From Flavobacterium cheongpyeongense (GTDB lineage Bacteria > Bacteroidota > Bacteroidia > Flavobacteriales > Flavobacteriaceae), in assembly GCF_003202435.1 (NCBI RefSeq), contig NZ_QJHK01000032.1:1-34580 (forward strand): a stretch of DNA of 34,580 bases. Direction: 5' to 3'. The translations under genes and the position numbers were made by a program. Of this stretch, positions 8,640 to 15,956 are shown piece after piece. The first letter of the stretch is position 1, and each line of letters begins with the position of its first letter. The notes under the pieces are model-generated. The model made no database searches, was not told where the DNA came from, and worked only from the letters and a program-made list of their open reading frames with translations.

Positions 8640-9161
8640 TTAAAACGAGATTCCAAATTGAAGACCTAATGTTAATGAAGGAGGTTTGTCATTGCCAAAT
8701 CTTGTGGGTAAAGGTACAGATATGTAATAATTATAATCTTCATGTATACCAATGGCTTTGCTCAATACAGGAGTAAAACCATATCGGCCGGATGTTTCAA
8801 AAGCCATTCTGCCCGCAAAAGTAAAGTCGTTTTTTAATCGCACCAGTATTCCCGGATGAATTAATACGTTATTGACTTTGCTAATTTCTTTGTCGCTTCT
8901 TATAGTTGGAACTATTTCGAATGAAAAACCAATAGTTTTATTTTTCCAAACGTTTATGGCAATTGGCATTCCAACAACGTAATGATCTTTAAAATTAGTA
9001 GTTGTTTCTCCTGATGTAAATGTTACTAATGGATGTACAATTCCTACAGTAGCTTTTATTTTTGGAAAAATTTCTGCTTCATTTTGAGCATATAATTTTG
9101 AAGATAAAATTGTAAAAATCAGAATGATTAAGGAGTTTAATATAAAGTATTTTTTTTTCAT
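8640..9161 (-). CDS. small outer-membrane barrel-like protein, unknown function
   Basis: A 173-residue protein with a signal peptide (about 1-25, LYA-Q) and short alternating strands; it ends in Gly-Ile-Ser-Phe, and a terminal Phe is usual for outer-membrane barrels. I do not recognise a family. It is the first gene of a pair with chrA, 18 bases apart. Its start is 32 bases past the terminator hairpin of the TonB receptor gene and no convincing promoter lies between, so the pair may depend on read-through from the receptor gene. Confidence 0.65.
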   Translation of the reverse strand: MKKKYFILNSLIILIFTILSSKLYAQNEAEIFPKIKATVGIVHPLVTFTSGETTTNFKDHYVVGMPIAINVWKNKTIGFSFEIVPTIRSDKEISKVNNVLIHPGILVRLKNDFTFAGRMAFETSGRYGFTPVLSKAIGIHEDYNYYISVPLPTRFGNDKPPSLTLGLQFGISF

Positions 9162-9193
9162 AATTAAAAATAGCAGTTTATATTTTTGAAATT

Positions 9194-9232
9194 AAAACCG
9201 CCGCAAAGTGTAATGCACAGTGCGGCGGTTTT
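9194..9232 (-). terminator. terminator hairpin after the TonB receptor gene
   Basis: A perfect 12-bp stem AAAACCGCCGCA/TGCGGCGGTTTT (9194-9205 with 9221-9232) with a 15-base loop. On the minus strand the U-run is only four long and then interrupted, so termination may be partial and allow read-through into the small outer-membrane protein and chrA. Confidence 0.75.
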
Positions 9233-9255
9233 TTAATTTTAGAGTGACTAAAAAA

Positions 9256-11820
9256 TTATAAAGAATATTTTAAAGTAACTCCGTAAGTTCTTTGATCACC
9301 CAAAACCGCAGCATAATGTCCGGCATTTCCACCTGCTGGCAATAATTGCTCATAATAATCTTTGTTAAAAATATTACGTCCCCAAAAGTGAACCGATAGG
9401 CCTTGTGATGCACGGAAACCTAAACGGGCATTAAATAGAGCATAACCAGGAACCACTAAATATTTTGACGCTGATGGGCTTGAAGAAAACTCAGAACGTG
9501 CGTAAGAGTCTATTCCAAGGAAAATTTTTCCTGTATTTCCAAAGAATCTGGCATTATCTGAAAGTTCACCTCCTAAAGATCCCGCCCATTTTGATACACC
9601 AGGCAAATCAGATCCAGAGACATCTTTGTAGTTTACAGCTTTTCCGTCAACAACAAGGCCGGTTTCTTCTAATGGAAGTGGAGCATTCGTGAATTTAACA
9701 TATTTACCGTCAGTATAAGTTCCGGCTGCATTTATAGTAAAGTGCTGGCCAAAAACAATACTTGCATCCAGTTCAGCACCCCTTACGCGCACTTCATCAG
9801 CATTTGCCAGATAGCCACGGTTTACCCCTAATTCGGCAGCCTGAACGTTGGTTTGAAAATCTTTAATAGCAGTATTAAAGAAGGTAAGGTTAAAAATTGA
9901 ATTTTTAAACGGTGAGGTTTTTACGCCTACTTCATAATGATTTACATCTTCAGGCTTAATTACTGAAAGATCAGAAAGGGTTTGACCAGCGGGTGGAGTA
10001 GGAAGCCCTGCAACATTTACACCAACCGGTTTGTAGCTCTTTGCGTAAGTGGCATAAGCATTGATTTTATCACTAATTTTATATGTCAGGGTTAAATTTC
10101 CTGAAAAATCGGTATCATCTGTACTGGAATCAAAAGCCTGATCGGTATACACTAATTTTTTTAAAGCGATTAATGCAGGGTCGGTTGTCTGAAGGCCACC
10201 ATATGTAGTACGTTTGTAATTAGCTTCTTTTTTATCGAAGTTATATCGTAAACCAGGTAATGCATGCAGGCGATCTGTTATTGCCCAGTCTAATTGTCCA
10301 AATACTGCAGCACTGGAAGCTCTGATTCTGGCATCTGTTTTTATTCCGTATCCTTCAAAAAGGCCCGGTGTTTTCCATAAATTACTTGTAGTACTTTGAG
10401 AAAATCGCCATTGGGCATTTCCGGATTCTTCAGTACCATCTGTTTGTGATGTCTGATCAATAAAGAATACACCTGCAACACCACTAATTGTAGAGGTGAG
10501 CTGACCAGCATAACGTACTTCCTGTGTTATTTGGGTTTGTCTGGTTGGATTTTGTGATTTTGCTAAAACCTGTAACCCTGTAAAATCCCTGTCATTTGAT
10601 GGGTCCCAGTTCCAAAAACGCCATGCAGTTGTTGATGTTAAAGTTCCGCCACCAATTTTAGTATCAATATTCAAAGATATACCTCCCATGTCTTGTCCGG
10701 ATCTCCAGGGGGTGTCCTGATCAATTTTACGGTCAAATGCGTTTCTGCTTGGTAATTGGTAATTTAAGTCGGCAATAATAGCATCAAACTGACGATAGGC
10801 CGCTCTGTTTGTTGGTGCAACACCTGCAATTACCTGTGCGTATCCATCAGGGCGCTGAGTTGTAATATCTGCAGCTAATATAATATTGGTGTTTTCTGAC
10901 GGAGTATAAAGCAACTGTCCTCTGATTCCCTGATTGTTTAAGGTATTTGTAGCTCTTCCTGTTGCAATATTATCGATTAAGCCATCACGTTGTGTACCTG
11001 AAAAAGAAAGTCTTCCGGCAATTTTTTTGCTTAAGGCACCTGTAACAGAAGCTTTAGCCTGAAGAAATGCATAATTTCCAAAACTTACCTCGAAATCTGC
11101 ACCTGATGTAAAACTGGGTTTGCGTGTGGTAATATTAAAAGCTCCAGAAGTTGTGTTTTTACCAAACAAAGAACCTTGAGGCCCTCGTAATACTTCGATT
11201 CGTTCAACATCTATAAAATCTAAAGTTGTTGCTGCCGGACGTGCGTAATAAACACCATCGACATAGAAACCAACACCCGGATCAATACCATCGTTAGTAA
11301 GACCATAAGGGGAGCCTAAACCACGAATATTAATTCCCGTATTTCTGGGGTTTGATGAATATAATTGTACTGATGGAACTAATTCTTTTATACGATTTAC
11401 GTTAAAAGCACCGGCTTGTTCAGCTTGTTTTCCGGTTACTACTGAAACTGCAATTGGAATATCCTGAACTTTTTCTATTCTTCGTCTTGAAGAAACAACA
11501 ACTTCAATAAGTTCATTTTCTTCTTTTAATGCCACCTCTAAAAGAGGAATTGGTAAAGTAGTAATTTCTACTTCAGTAGTTTTATAACCTACATATTGTA
11601 CCAAAAGTGTTAAGGGGAGTTTTTTGCCATTTGTATCAAGGCTAAATTTCCCATTCTCATCTGTAATAGTACTTATAGTAGATCCCTTGACAACTATATT
11701 GGCTGCTCCTAAAGGTTTTTTTTGTGAATCTGTGATTGTTCCTTCAATATTTTGTGCAAAGGATATTGAAAAGGTTAAAACTGATAATATTGTAAATATA
11801 TTTTTTATTGAATTTTTCAT
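9256..11820 (-). CDS. TonB-dependent outer-membrane receptor
   Basis: An 854-residue receptor with a signal peptide (1-22, SFA-Q), a carboxypeptidase regulatory-like domain (about 24-100), a plug (about 115-235; INIRGLG, FYVDGVYY, IEVLRGPQGSLFGKNTTSGA) and a barrel (about 240-854). The plug motifs resemble the FecA/CirA-like receptors that are also frequent in Proteobacteria rather than the SusC type, and no SusD follows. Such receptors import siderophores, vitamins, metal chelates or small organic molecules using TonB energy. The substrate is not readable here. The gene begins 47 bases after the stop of a small ORF ending in Met-Met-Cys-Met-Cys-Trp and lies downstream of an Rrf2 regulator. 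I infer sulfur- or metal-linked control. Confidence 0.92.
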   Translation of the reverse strand: MKNSIKNIFTILSVLTFSISFAQNIEGTITDSQKKPLGAANIVVKGSTISTITDENGKFSLDTNGKKLPLTLLVQYVGYKTTEVEITTLPIPLLEVALKEENELIEVVVSSRRRIEKVQDIPIAVSVVTGKQAEQAGAFNVNRIKELVPSVQLYSSNPRNTGINIRGLGSPYGLTNDGIDPGVGFYVDGVYYARPAATTLDFIDVERIEVLRGPQGSLFGKNTTSGAFNITTRKPSFTSGADFEVSFGNYAFLQAKASVTGALSKKIAGRLSFSGTQRDGLIDNIATGRATNTLNNQGIRGQLLYTPSENTNIILAADITTQRPDGYAQVIAGVAPTNRAAYRQFDAIIADLNYQLPSRNAFDRKIDQDTPWRSGQDMGGISLNIDTKIGGGTLTSTTAWRFWNWDPSNDRDFTGLQVLAKSQNPTRQTQITQEVRYAGQLTSTISGVAGVFFIDQTSQTDGTEESGNAQWRFSQSTTSNLWKTPGLFEGYGIKTDARIRASSAAVFGQLDWAITDRLHALPGLRYNFDKKEANYKRTTYGGLQTTDPALIALKKLVYTDQAFDSSTDDTDFSGNLTLTYKISDKINAYATYAKSYKPVGVNVAGLPTPPAGQTLSDLSVIKPEDVNHYEVGVKTSPFKNSIFNLTFFNTAIKDFQTNVQAAELGVNRGYLANADEVRVRGAELDASIVFGQHFTINAAGTYTDGKYVKFTNAPLPLEETGLVVDGKAVNYKDVSGSDLPGVSKWAGSLGGELSDNARFFGNTGKIFLGIDSYARSEFSSSPSASKYLVVPGYALFNARLGFRASQGLSVHFWGRNIFNKDYYEQLLPAGGNAGHYAAVLGDQRTYGVTLKYSL

Positions 11821-11867
11821 TTTTTATATTATATATATGTAATTAGTAGAATTTAAATTAAATTTTT

Positions 11868-11981
11868 TTACCAACACATACACATCATAGCAGAATTGTT
11901 TTTCACTGCTGTGAAATTTGTATTATTACTTTTTGCCAAAAGATTTTTTGATACATAAGACTTACTTAATTTTACTTTCAT
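11868..11981 (-). CDS. 37-residue small ORF ending in MMCMCW, probable leader peptide
   Basis: Reading from the ATG at 11981 gives MKVKLSKSYVSKNLLAKS, a middle rich in Asn and Thr, then NNSAMMCMCW and TAA. Five of the last six residues are Met or Cys, and the last is Trp. There is no signal peptide or membrane segment. A -7 box (12021-12028) lies about 40 bases before the ATG, giving a short 5' leader, and the stop is 47 bases before the TonB receptor start with no strong terminator hairpin between. The pattern fits a leader ORF whose final codons slow ribosomes when cysteine or methionine is short. A metal-binding peptide or a precursor of a modified peptide is also possible. I do not recognise a named family. 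Confidence 0.6.
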   Translation of the reverse strand: MKVKLSKSYVSKNLLAKSNNTNFTAVKNNSAMMCMCW

Positions 11982-12020
11982 AGGTTTAAAATTTGTAAAT
12001 GATTTGTTAATTATTTTTGG

Positions 12021-12028
12021 CAAAAATA
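12021..12028 (-). promoter_or_regulatory. -7 box for the small ORF and TonB receptor
   Basis: TATTTTTG on the minus strand fits TAnnTTTG. The expected start point would fall near 12014, about 33 bases before the small ORF. There is no TTG at the -33 position, which suits a regulated promoter. Confidence 0.6.
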
Positions 12029-12036
12029 CATAAATT

Positions 12037-12048
12037 CTATAAATATAG
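12037..12048. promoter_or_regulatory. candidate operator, palindrome CTATA-AA-TATAG
   Basis: A 5+5 palindrome with a 2-base centre lies within the spacer upstream of the -7 box at 12021-12028, where a bound repressor would block RNA polymerase. The adjacent Rrf2 regulator gene is the natural candidate to bind it. AT-rich palindromes arise by chance in such DNA, so this is a suggestion. Confidence 0.35.
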
Positions 12049-12069
12049 TAGAGTTTTAGGTATATTTTT

Positions 12070-12483
12070 TTATTTTTTTATCAGCGAAGCAATTGTGATG
12101 TTCTGCATAGCCTTTAAAGTCTCATCCCGAATAATCATTAATCCATGGCGCAGGCTGCATTCTTCCTCAGTTTTACAATCTGTACAACGCTCATAAAAAT
12201 TTAAAGATGCACAAGGCAAAAGCGCAATTGCACCGTCAAATAAACGATGAATTTCTGCCAGAGTAATGTCATTTTTGGATTTTATCAGATAATAACCTCC
12301 AAATTTTCCCTGCTTACTGCTCACAAAATGCCCTCGTTTCAGATCCAATAAAATCTGCTCTAAAAACTTTTTAGGAATATTAGCCCCCTCAGCAATTTCT
12401 ATCGTTTTAGAAATATGGCTTTCATCTTGTTCTGCCAGATAAAGTAAGGCTTTAAGGGCGTATTTTGCTTTATGTGATAACAT
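12070..12483 (-). CDS. Rrf2 family transcriptional regulator
   Basis: A 137-residue regulator with an N-terminal winged helix (about 1-65; KYALKALLYLA, IPKKFLEQILLDLKRGHFVSS, the GKFGGYYL wing) and a cysteine cluster Cys91, Cys100, Cys103, Cys109. Rrf2 proteins with such cysteines (IscR, RirA, NsrR) carry an Fe-S cluster and sense iron, sulfur or nitric oxide; relatives such as CymR regulate cysteine metabolism. Family and cysteine pattern are seen; the signal is inferred. The gene lies 88 bases upstream of the small ORF and points the same way, so it probably regulates the TonB receptor transcript. It is separated by 106 bases from the TPM operon upstream. Confidence 0.92.
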   Translation of the reverse strand: MLSHKAKYALKALLYLAEQDESHISKTIEIAEGANIPKKFLEQILLDLKRGHFVSSKQGKFGGYYLIKSKNDITLAEIHRLFDGAIALLPCASLNFYERCTDCKTEEECSLRHGLMIIRDETLKAMQNITIASLIKK

Positions 12484-12589
12484 CTGCGTTAGTTATGAAT
12501 AATTTTTAATTATGAATGATAATTTTAAGCTAAAGCAGCGTAAAAATTAACAGTATACGAAAACTTGAAATTGGAAACCTGAAATAAAA

Positions 12590-13408
12590 TTACCAGCTGC
12601 CGCTTGAACCTCCTCCTGAGAATCCGCCACCGCCAAATCCGCCACCGAAGCCGCCGCCGCCAAAACCACCTCCGGATGATCCTCCGCCAAAACCTCCTCC
12701 GCTGCTTCTGCCGAGACTACTTAAAAGAATGACATCCATCAGGCTGGGGCCTCCGCCACTATTGCCTGAATTTCCTCCTCCACCTCGTTTGTTTCGGGAG
12801 AGTAAAATTAATACAATTACAATAATAACAATAAATGGGAGTATCGGAAAACTTTTTCCTTTGGTTTGCTTACGTTCACCCTTGAATTTTCCTTTAAAGA
12901 CATCAATTATAGCATCAGTACCCTTGTCAAGACCATTATAAAAACTTCCGGCTTTAAATTCAGGGACAATAATATTCCGAATGATGGTTCCGCCAATTCC
13001 GGCTGTCAAACGATCTTCTAGGCCATATCCCGGATTTATCGCAATCTTTTTTTCATTTTTGGCCAATAGTATGATAACGCCGTTATCGTCTTGTTTTGTT
13101 CCTCCAATTCCCCAGGTTTGCCCCCATTTTGTGGCTAACTGACTAACATCTTCTCCTTTTAAGCTTTCAATTGTTATGACTACAATTTGAGTTGTGGTTG
13201 AATCTGAATACCGAATTAGTTTCTCTTCTAATTGTGTTTTTTCTGAAGCACTTAAAATATTAGCATAATCGTAAACTGATGTTTGTTTTTCGGGGATTTT
13301 AGGTATTTCAAATTGCGCAAAGATACTATTAGAAATAAAAAGCGCTAACAAAAAGGTAAACAGAAAAATTCCATTGGAATTTGATATTTTATTTTTGGAA
13401 ATTTTCAT
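12590..13408 (-). CDS. TPM-domain protein with Gly-rich tail (YgcG-like)
   Basis: A 272-residue membrane protein: signal peptide (1-31), TPM domain (about 44-172; VYDYANILS, IVVITIESLKGED, GVIILLAKNEKKIAINPGYGLED), one membrane helix (187-204), and a tail of about 60 residues made mostly of Gly, Ser and Phe. The TPM domain should face the periplasm and the tail the cytoplasm. This is the YgcG layout; TPM domains are linked to phosphatase activity in plant TLP18.3 and to photosystem repair, but bacterial roles are poorly known. It is the last gene of a five-gene operon and starts 3 bases after the preceding TPM gene. LemA next door is the common partner of this family. Confidence 0.9.
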   Translation of the reverse strand: MKISKNKISNSNGIFLFTFLLALFISNSIFAQFEIPKIPEKQTSVYDYANILSASEKTQLEEKLIRYSDSTTTQIVVITIESLKGEDVSQLATKWGQTWGIGGTKQDDNGVIILLAKNEKKIAINPGYGLEDRLTAGIGGTIIRNIIVPEFKAGSFYNGLDKGTDAIIDVFKGKFKGERKQTKGKSFPILPFIVIIVIVLILLSRNKRGGGGNSGNSGGGPSLMDVILLSSLGRSSGGGFGGGSSGGGFGGGGFGGGFGGGGFSGGGSSGSW

Positions 13409-13411
13409 TAT

Positions 13412-13849
13412 TTATCCTTTTGATATTTCGTTAGATAATTCGTTTGTGTCACCTTCAGTCCATGGAAAGTAGTTTTTTAATTGTTCACCGGCATTTAAAA
13501 TGCCATCAACAATGCCTTGTTTGAATTTTCCGGCTTTAAATTGTTCTGTCATTTTATCTTTGGTACAATCCCAAAAATCATTGGCGACAAGATCATTTAT
13601 ACCTTTGTCTCCACAAATTGCAAAACTTTTATTTTCTACTGCAAAGTAAAATAATACCCCATTTTGAAGTTGGGTTTCATCCATTCGTAATTCATGAAAA
13701 ACTTCTAAAGCCCTGTCAAAAGGAACTTTAGAAGTTGTTTTTTCTATATGCACTCTAATTTCGCCAGAAGTGTTTTTTTCAGCCACACGAATAGCTTCAA
13801 CAATTTCCTGTTCTTCTTCTTTGGTTAAAAAATCTTCTACTTTTGACAT
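13412..13849 (-). CDS. soluble TPM-domain protein
   Basis: A 145-residue protein that is essentially one TPM domain (EIVEAIRVAEKNTSGEIRVHIE at 15-36, GVLFYFAVENKSFAICGDKGIN at 64-85), with no signal peptide or membrane helix, so it is expected in the cytoplasm. It is paired with the exported TPM protein 3 bases downstream and with LemA 34 bases upstream. The split between one cytoplasmic and one periplasmic TPM domain in a single operon is a standard arrangement in Bacteroidota. Biochemical function is unknown. Confidence 0.88.
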   Translation of the reverse strand: MSKVEDFLTKEEEQEIVEAIRVAEKNTSGEIRVHIEKTTSKVPFDRALEVFHELRMDETQLQNGVLFYFAVENKSFAICGDKGINDLVANDFWDCTKDKMTEQFKAGKFKQGIVDGILNAGEQLKNYFPWTEGDTNELSNEISKG

Positions 13850-13883
13850 TGAAATTATTTTTAGAGTTTAGATTTTATTTGTA

Positions 13884-14468
13884 TTAAAATTTTACTTCAA
13901 CCGGTTTATCTGCACCTGTAGATGCTTCAAAGTATGGTTTTTCTTTGTATTCACTAAGGAACCAATTGTTTGGAATTTTTAAAACATATCCGTTGTAAGT
14001 CTGCACTGACTCATTAAAACGGGTTCTTGCTGTTAAAATCTGGTTTTCTGTGCTTGCCAGTTCATCTTGTAATTTCAGGAAATTTTCGTTTGCTTTTAAT
14101 GTTGGATATTGCTCAACAGAAACTAATAATTTTGATAGGGACGAAGATACACCGCTTTGTGCCTGATTGAATTGTGCTAATTGTTCCGGGGTTACATTAG
14201 CTGGATCAATAGTTACTGAAGTTGCTTTTGCACGGGCTTCAATCACAGCAGTTAGCGTCGATTTTTCGAAATCAGCAGCACCTTTTACAGTATTTACTAA
14301 ATTCCCAATAAGATCATTACGTCTTTGGTAAGCTGTTTGTACATTTCCCCAATCTTTATTTACCGCCTGACTGTGTTGCAAAGCAGTATTTTTAATTCCG
14401 ATTGACCAAAATGCGATAATAGCAATAAGCGCTACAATAATTCCTACAGGGATTAACCACTTTTTCAT
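13884..14468 (-). CDS. lemA: LemA family protein
   Basis: A 194-residue protein with one N-terminal membrane helix (about 4-24) and a LemA coiled four-helix domain, recognised by YQRRNDLIGNLV (47-58), the following VKGAADFE, and VIEARAKAT (75-83). LemA proteins are membrane-anchored with the helical domain outside the cytoplasm; their role is not settled. Neighbours are the MerR regulator 33 bases upstream and the TPM pair downstream, the usual LemA-TPM association. Confidence 0.95.
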   Translation of the reverse strand: MKKWLIPVGIIVALIAIIAFWSIGIKNTALQHSQAVNKDWGNVQTAYQRRNDLIGNLVNTVKGAADFEKSTLTAVIEARAKATSVTIDPANVTPEQLAQFNQAQSGVSSSLSKLLVSVEQYPTLKANENFLKLQDELASTENQILTARTRFNESVQTYNGYVLKIPNNWFLSEYKEKPYFEASTGADKPVEVKF

Positions 14469-14501
14469 ATTTGTTTAATTTAAGTTTATTTCTATTTTTA
14501 A

Positions 14502-14834
14502 TTACAATTCGTTTTTAATTTCTGTCAATTGTGTTTTTATCGTCTCTAATTTACGTATTATTTCGAATTTATCTAATGTTTTCTTTTGTCCTTCTTTCAG
14601 ATGTGTTTTGGCACCTTCAAGTGTAAAACCACGCTCTTTGACCAAATGATAAATCAATTGTAAATTCGTTATATCCTCAGGCGTAAACATTCTGTTGCCT
14701 TTAGCATTCTTTTTCGGCTTCAGGATATCAAATTCGCTGTCCCAAAATCGTATCAAAGACGCATTGACATTAAAAGCCCTGGCAACTTCGCCAATGCTGA
14801 AATATCTTTTATCTTTAGAAAGCTCAATGTGCAT
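14502..14834 (-). CDS. MerR family transcriptional regulator
   Basis: A 110-residue regulator with the MerR winged helix at the N-terminus (RYFSIGEVARAFNVNASLIRFW at 10-31, then GNRMFTPEDITNLQLI at 46-61) and a C-terminal coiled coil (about 84-110) for dimerisation. There is no effector-binding domain after the coil and no cysteine set for metal sensing. It lies between the M23 peptidase (45 bases upstream) and lemA (33 bases downstream). It may regulate this operon, but no target is visible. Confidence 0.9.
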   Translation of the reverse strand: MHIELSKDKRYFSIGEVARAFNVNASLIRFWDSEFDILKPKKNAKGNRMFTPEDITNLQLIYHLVKERGFTLEGAKTHLKEGQKKTLDKFEIIRKLETIKTQLTEIKNEL

Positions 14835-14879
14835 TTTTTTTATTTCTAATTTATTTCAAAAATAATACTTTTTACAGTA

Positions 14880-15857
14880 TTAATCTAATGACTGGTTTTC
14901 CTGGTTTGCCATATGGGAAATAGCCACATATTCTGCCGCTGAAATATTTCCGTAATAGAAGTTGAGCGGATTTACGACTTTTCCGTCTTTATGTACTTCA
15001 TAATGGCAATGTGGTCCTTCTGATCTTCCTGTACTTCCTACATATCCAATGACATCTCCACGTTTGACACGTTGTCCGGGTCTGCACTTGTATTTGCTTA
15101 AATGGGCATATAAACTCTCATATCCAAAACCATGCCTGATGACGATATGGTTTCCAAAGCCGGATGCCGAATTGTCAGCTCTTGCTACTATGCCGTCGCC
15201 TGTAGCATAAATTGGTGAACCTGTATTAGCAGTGAAATCCATGCCGTTATGCATTTTTCGCACTTTCGTGAAAGGATCAATTCGATACCCAAAACCGGAA
15301 GCCATTCGTTTCAAATTCTCGTTTCGAACTGGCTGAATGGCAGGAATGGCAGCTAATAAATTCTTTTTTGTGCTGGCAAGCTTTAAAATTTCATCTAATG
15401 ATTTTGATTGGATAGCCAGTTCTTTCGAAAGCTGATCAATTCGCTTGGTGGTATTCAGTACCAATTGCGAATTATTATAGCCTTCTAAATCTTTATATCT
15501 GTTCGTGTTTTTAAATCCGGATTTTCTAATAGAATCCGGAATTTCGGTTTTGTTAAAATAAGCTCTGTAAATATTATTATCCCTGTCTTCTAAGGATTCG
15601 GTTACATCATCAATTTCATCCAGTCTCTTGTTTAAAATTGCATATTGTATTTTTAAATTTTCTATTTCACGGGCTTGTAAGCGATCTTTTGGCGTTTCAA
15701 AATAGGGTGTATTAATTAAAAGGACAAATACTAAAAAACCAAACAATGCTGAAGCGAGTAAAAACAAGAAGGCATAACCAATTTGGATCCTCTTTTTTGT
15801 TTTTATTTTCGTATAAGCCAGATTTTCTGAGTCGTAATAATATTTTACTTTCGCCAT
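14880..15857 (-). CDS. membrane-anchored M23 (LytM) peptidase
   Basis: A 325-residue protein with a short cytoplasmic N-terminus, one membrane helix (about 26-48), a coiled-coil region (about 60-165) and a C-terminal M23 domain. The zinc ligands are present: His203 and Asp207 (HNGMD) and His285 of HCH, with His252 in LYAHL, so the enzyme should be active as a peptidoglycan endopeptidase in the periplasm. The opening SENLAYTKIKTKKR and this layout are typical of the Bacteroidota protein found beside alaS. It is the first gene of the operon with merR, lemA and two TPM genes, and diverges from alaS across 268 bases. Confidence 0.93.
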   Translation of the reverse strand: MAKVKYYYDSENLAYTKIKTKKRIQIGYAFLFLLASALFGFLVFVLLINTPYFETPKDRLQAREIENLKIQYAILNKRLDEIDDVTESLEDRDNNIYRAYFNKTEIPDSIRKSGFKNTNRYKDLEGYNNSQLVLNTTKRIDQLSKELAIQSKSLDEILKLASTKKNLLAAIPAIQPVRNENLKRMASGFGYRIDPFTKVRKMHNGMDFTANTGSPIYATGDGIVARADNSASGFGNHIVIRHGFGYESLYAHLSKYKCRPGQRVKRGDVIGYVGSTGRSEGPHCHYEVHKDGKVVNPLNFYYGNISAAEYVAISHMANQENQSLD

Positions 15858-15871
15858 ATTTTAAAATACCC

Positions 15872-15940
15872 TATTTTTGCAGCTCGTAAAAGAGTTAGTC
15901 GAACAAAATTACTAAATGTTTCAGTTGTTCGGGGCTTTTT
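15872..15940 (+). promoter_or_regulatory. possible alaS promoter and short attenuated leader
   Basis: TATTTTTG (15872-15879) fits the -7 box. About 20 bases later an inverted repeat CGAACAA/TTGTTCG (15900-15906 with 15925-15931) is followed by GGGC and a T-run (15936-15941). This could be an early terminator giving a transcript of about 55 bases ahead of alaS. The 4 bases between stem and T-run weaken the terminator reading. Confidence 0.35.
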
Positions 15941-15956
15941 TCAAGAATAAAATAAT

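Noticed and set aside
9256..11820. SusC/SusD polysaccharide utilisation locus
   Set aside because: The receptor lacks SusC-type features, no SusD gene follows, and there are no glycoside hydrolases.
11868..11981. Methanobactin-like precursor for the Met/Cys-ending peptide
   Set aside because: No MbnB/MbnC-like modification genes are nearby; the receptor alone is not enough. Kept only as a weak alternative to the leader-peptide reading.
12729..12941. Proline-rich open frame on the plus strand
   Set aside because: It is the antisense of the Gly-rich tail of the TPM protein; Gly codons read in reverse give Pro.
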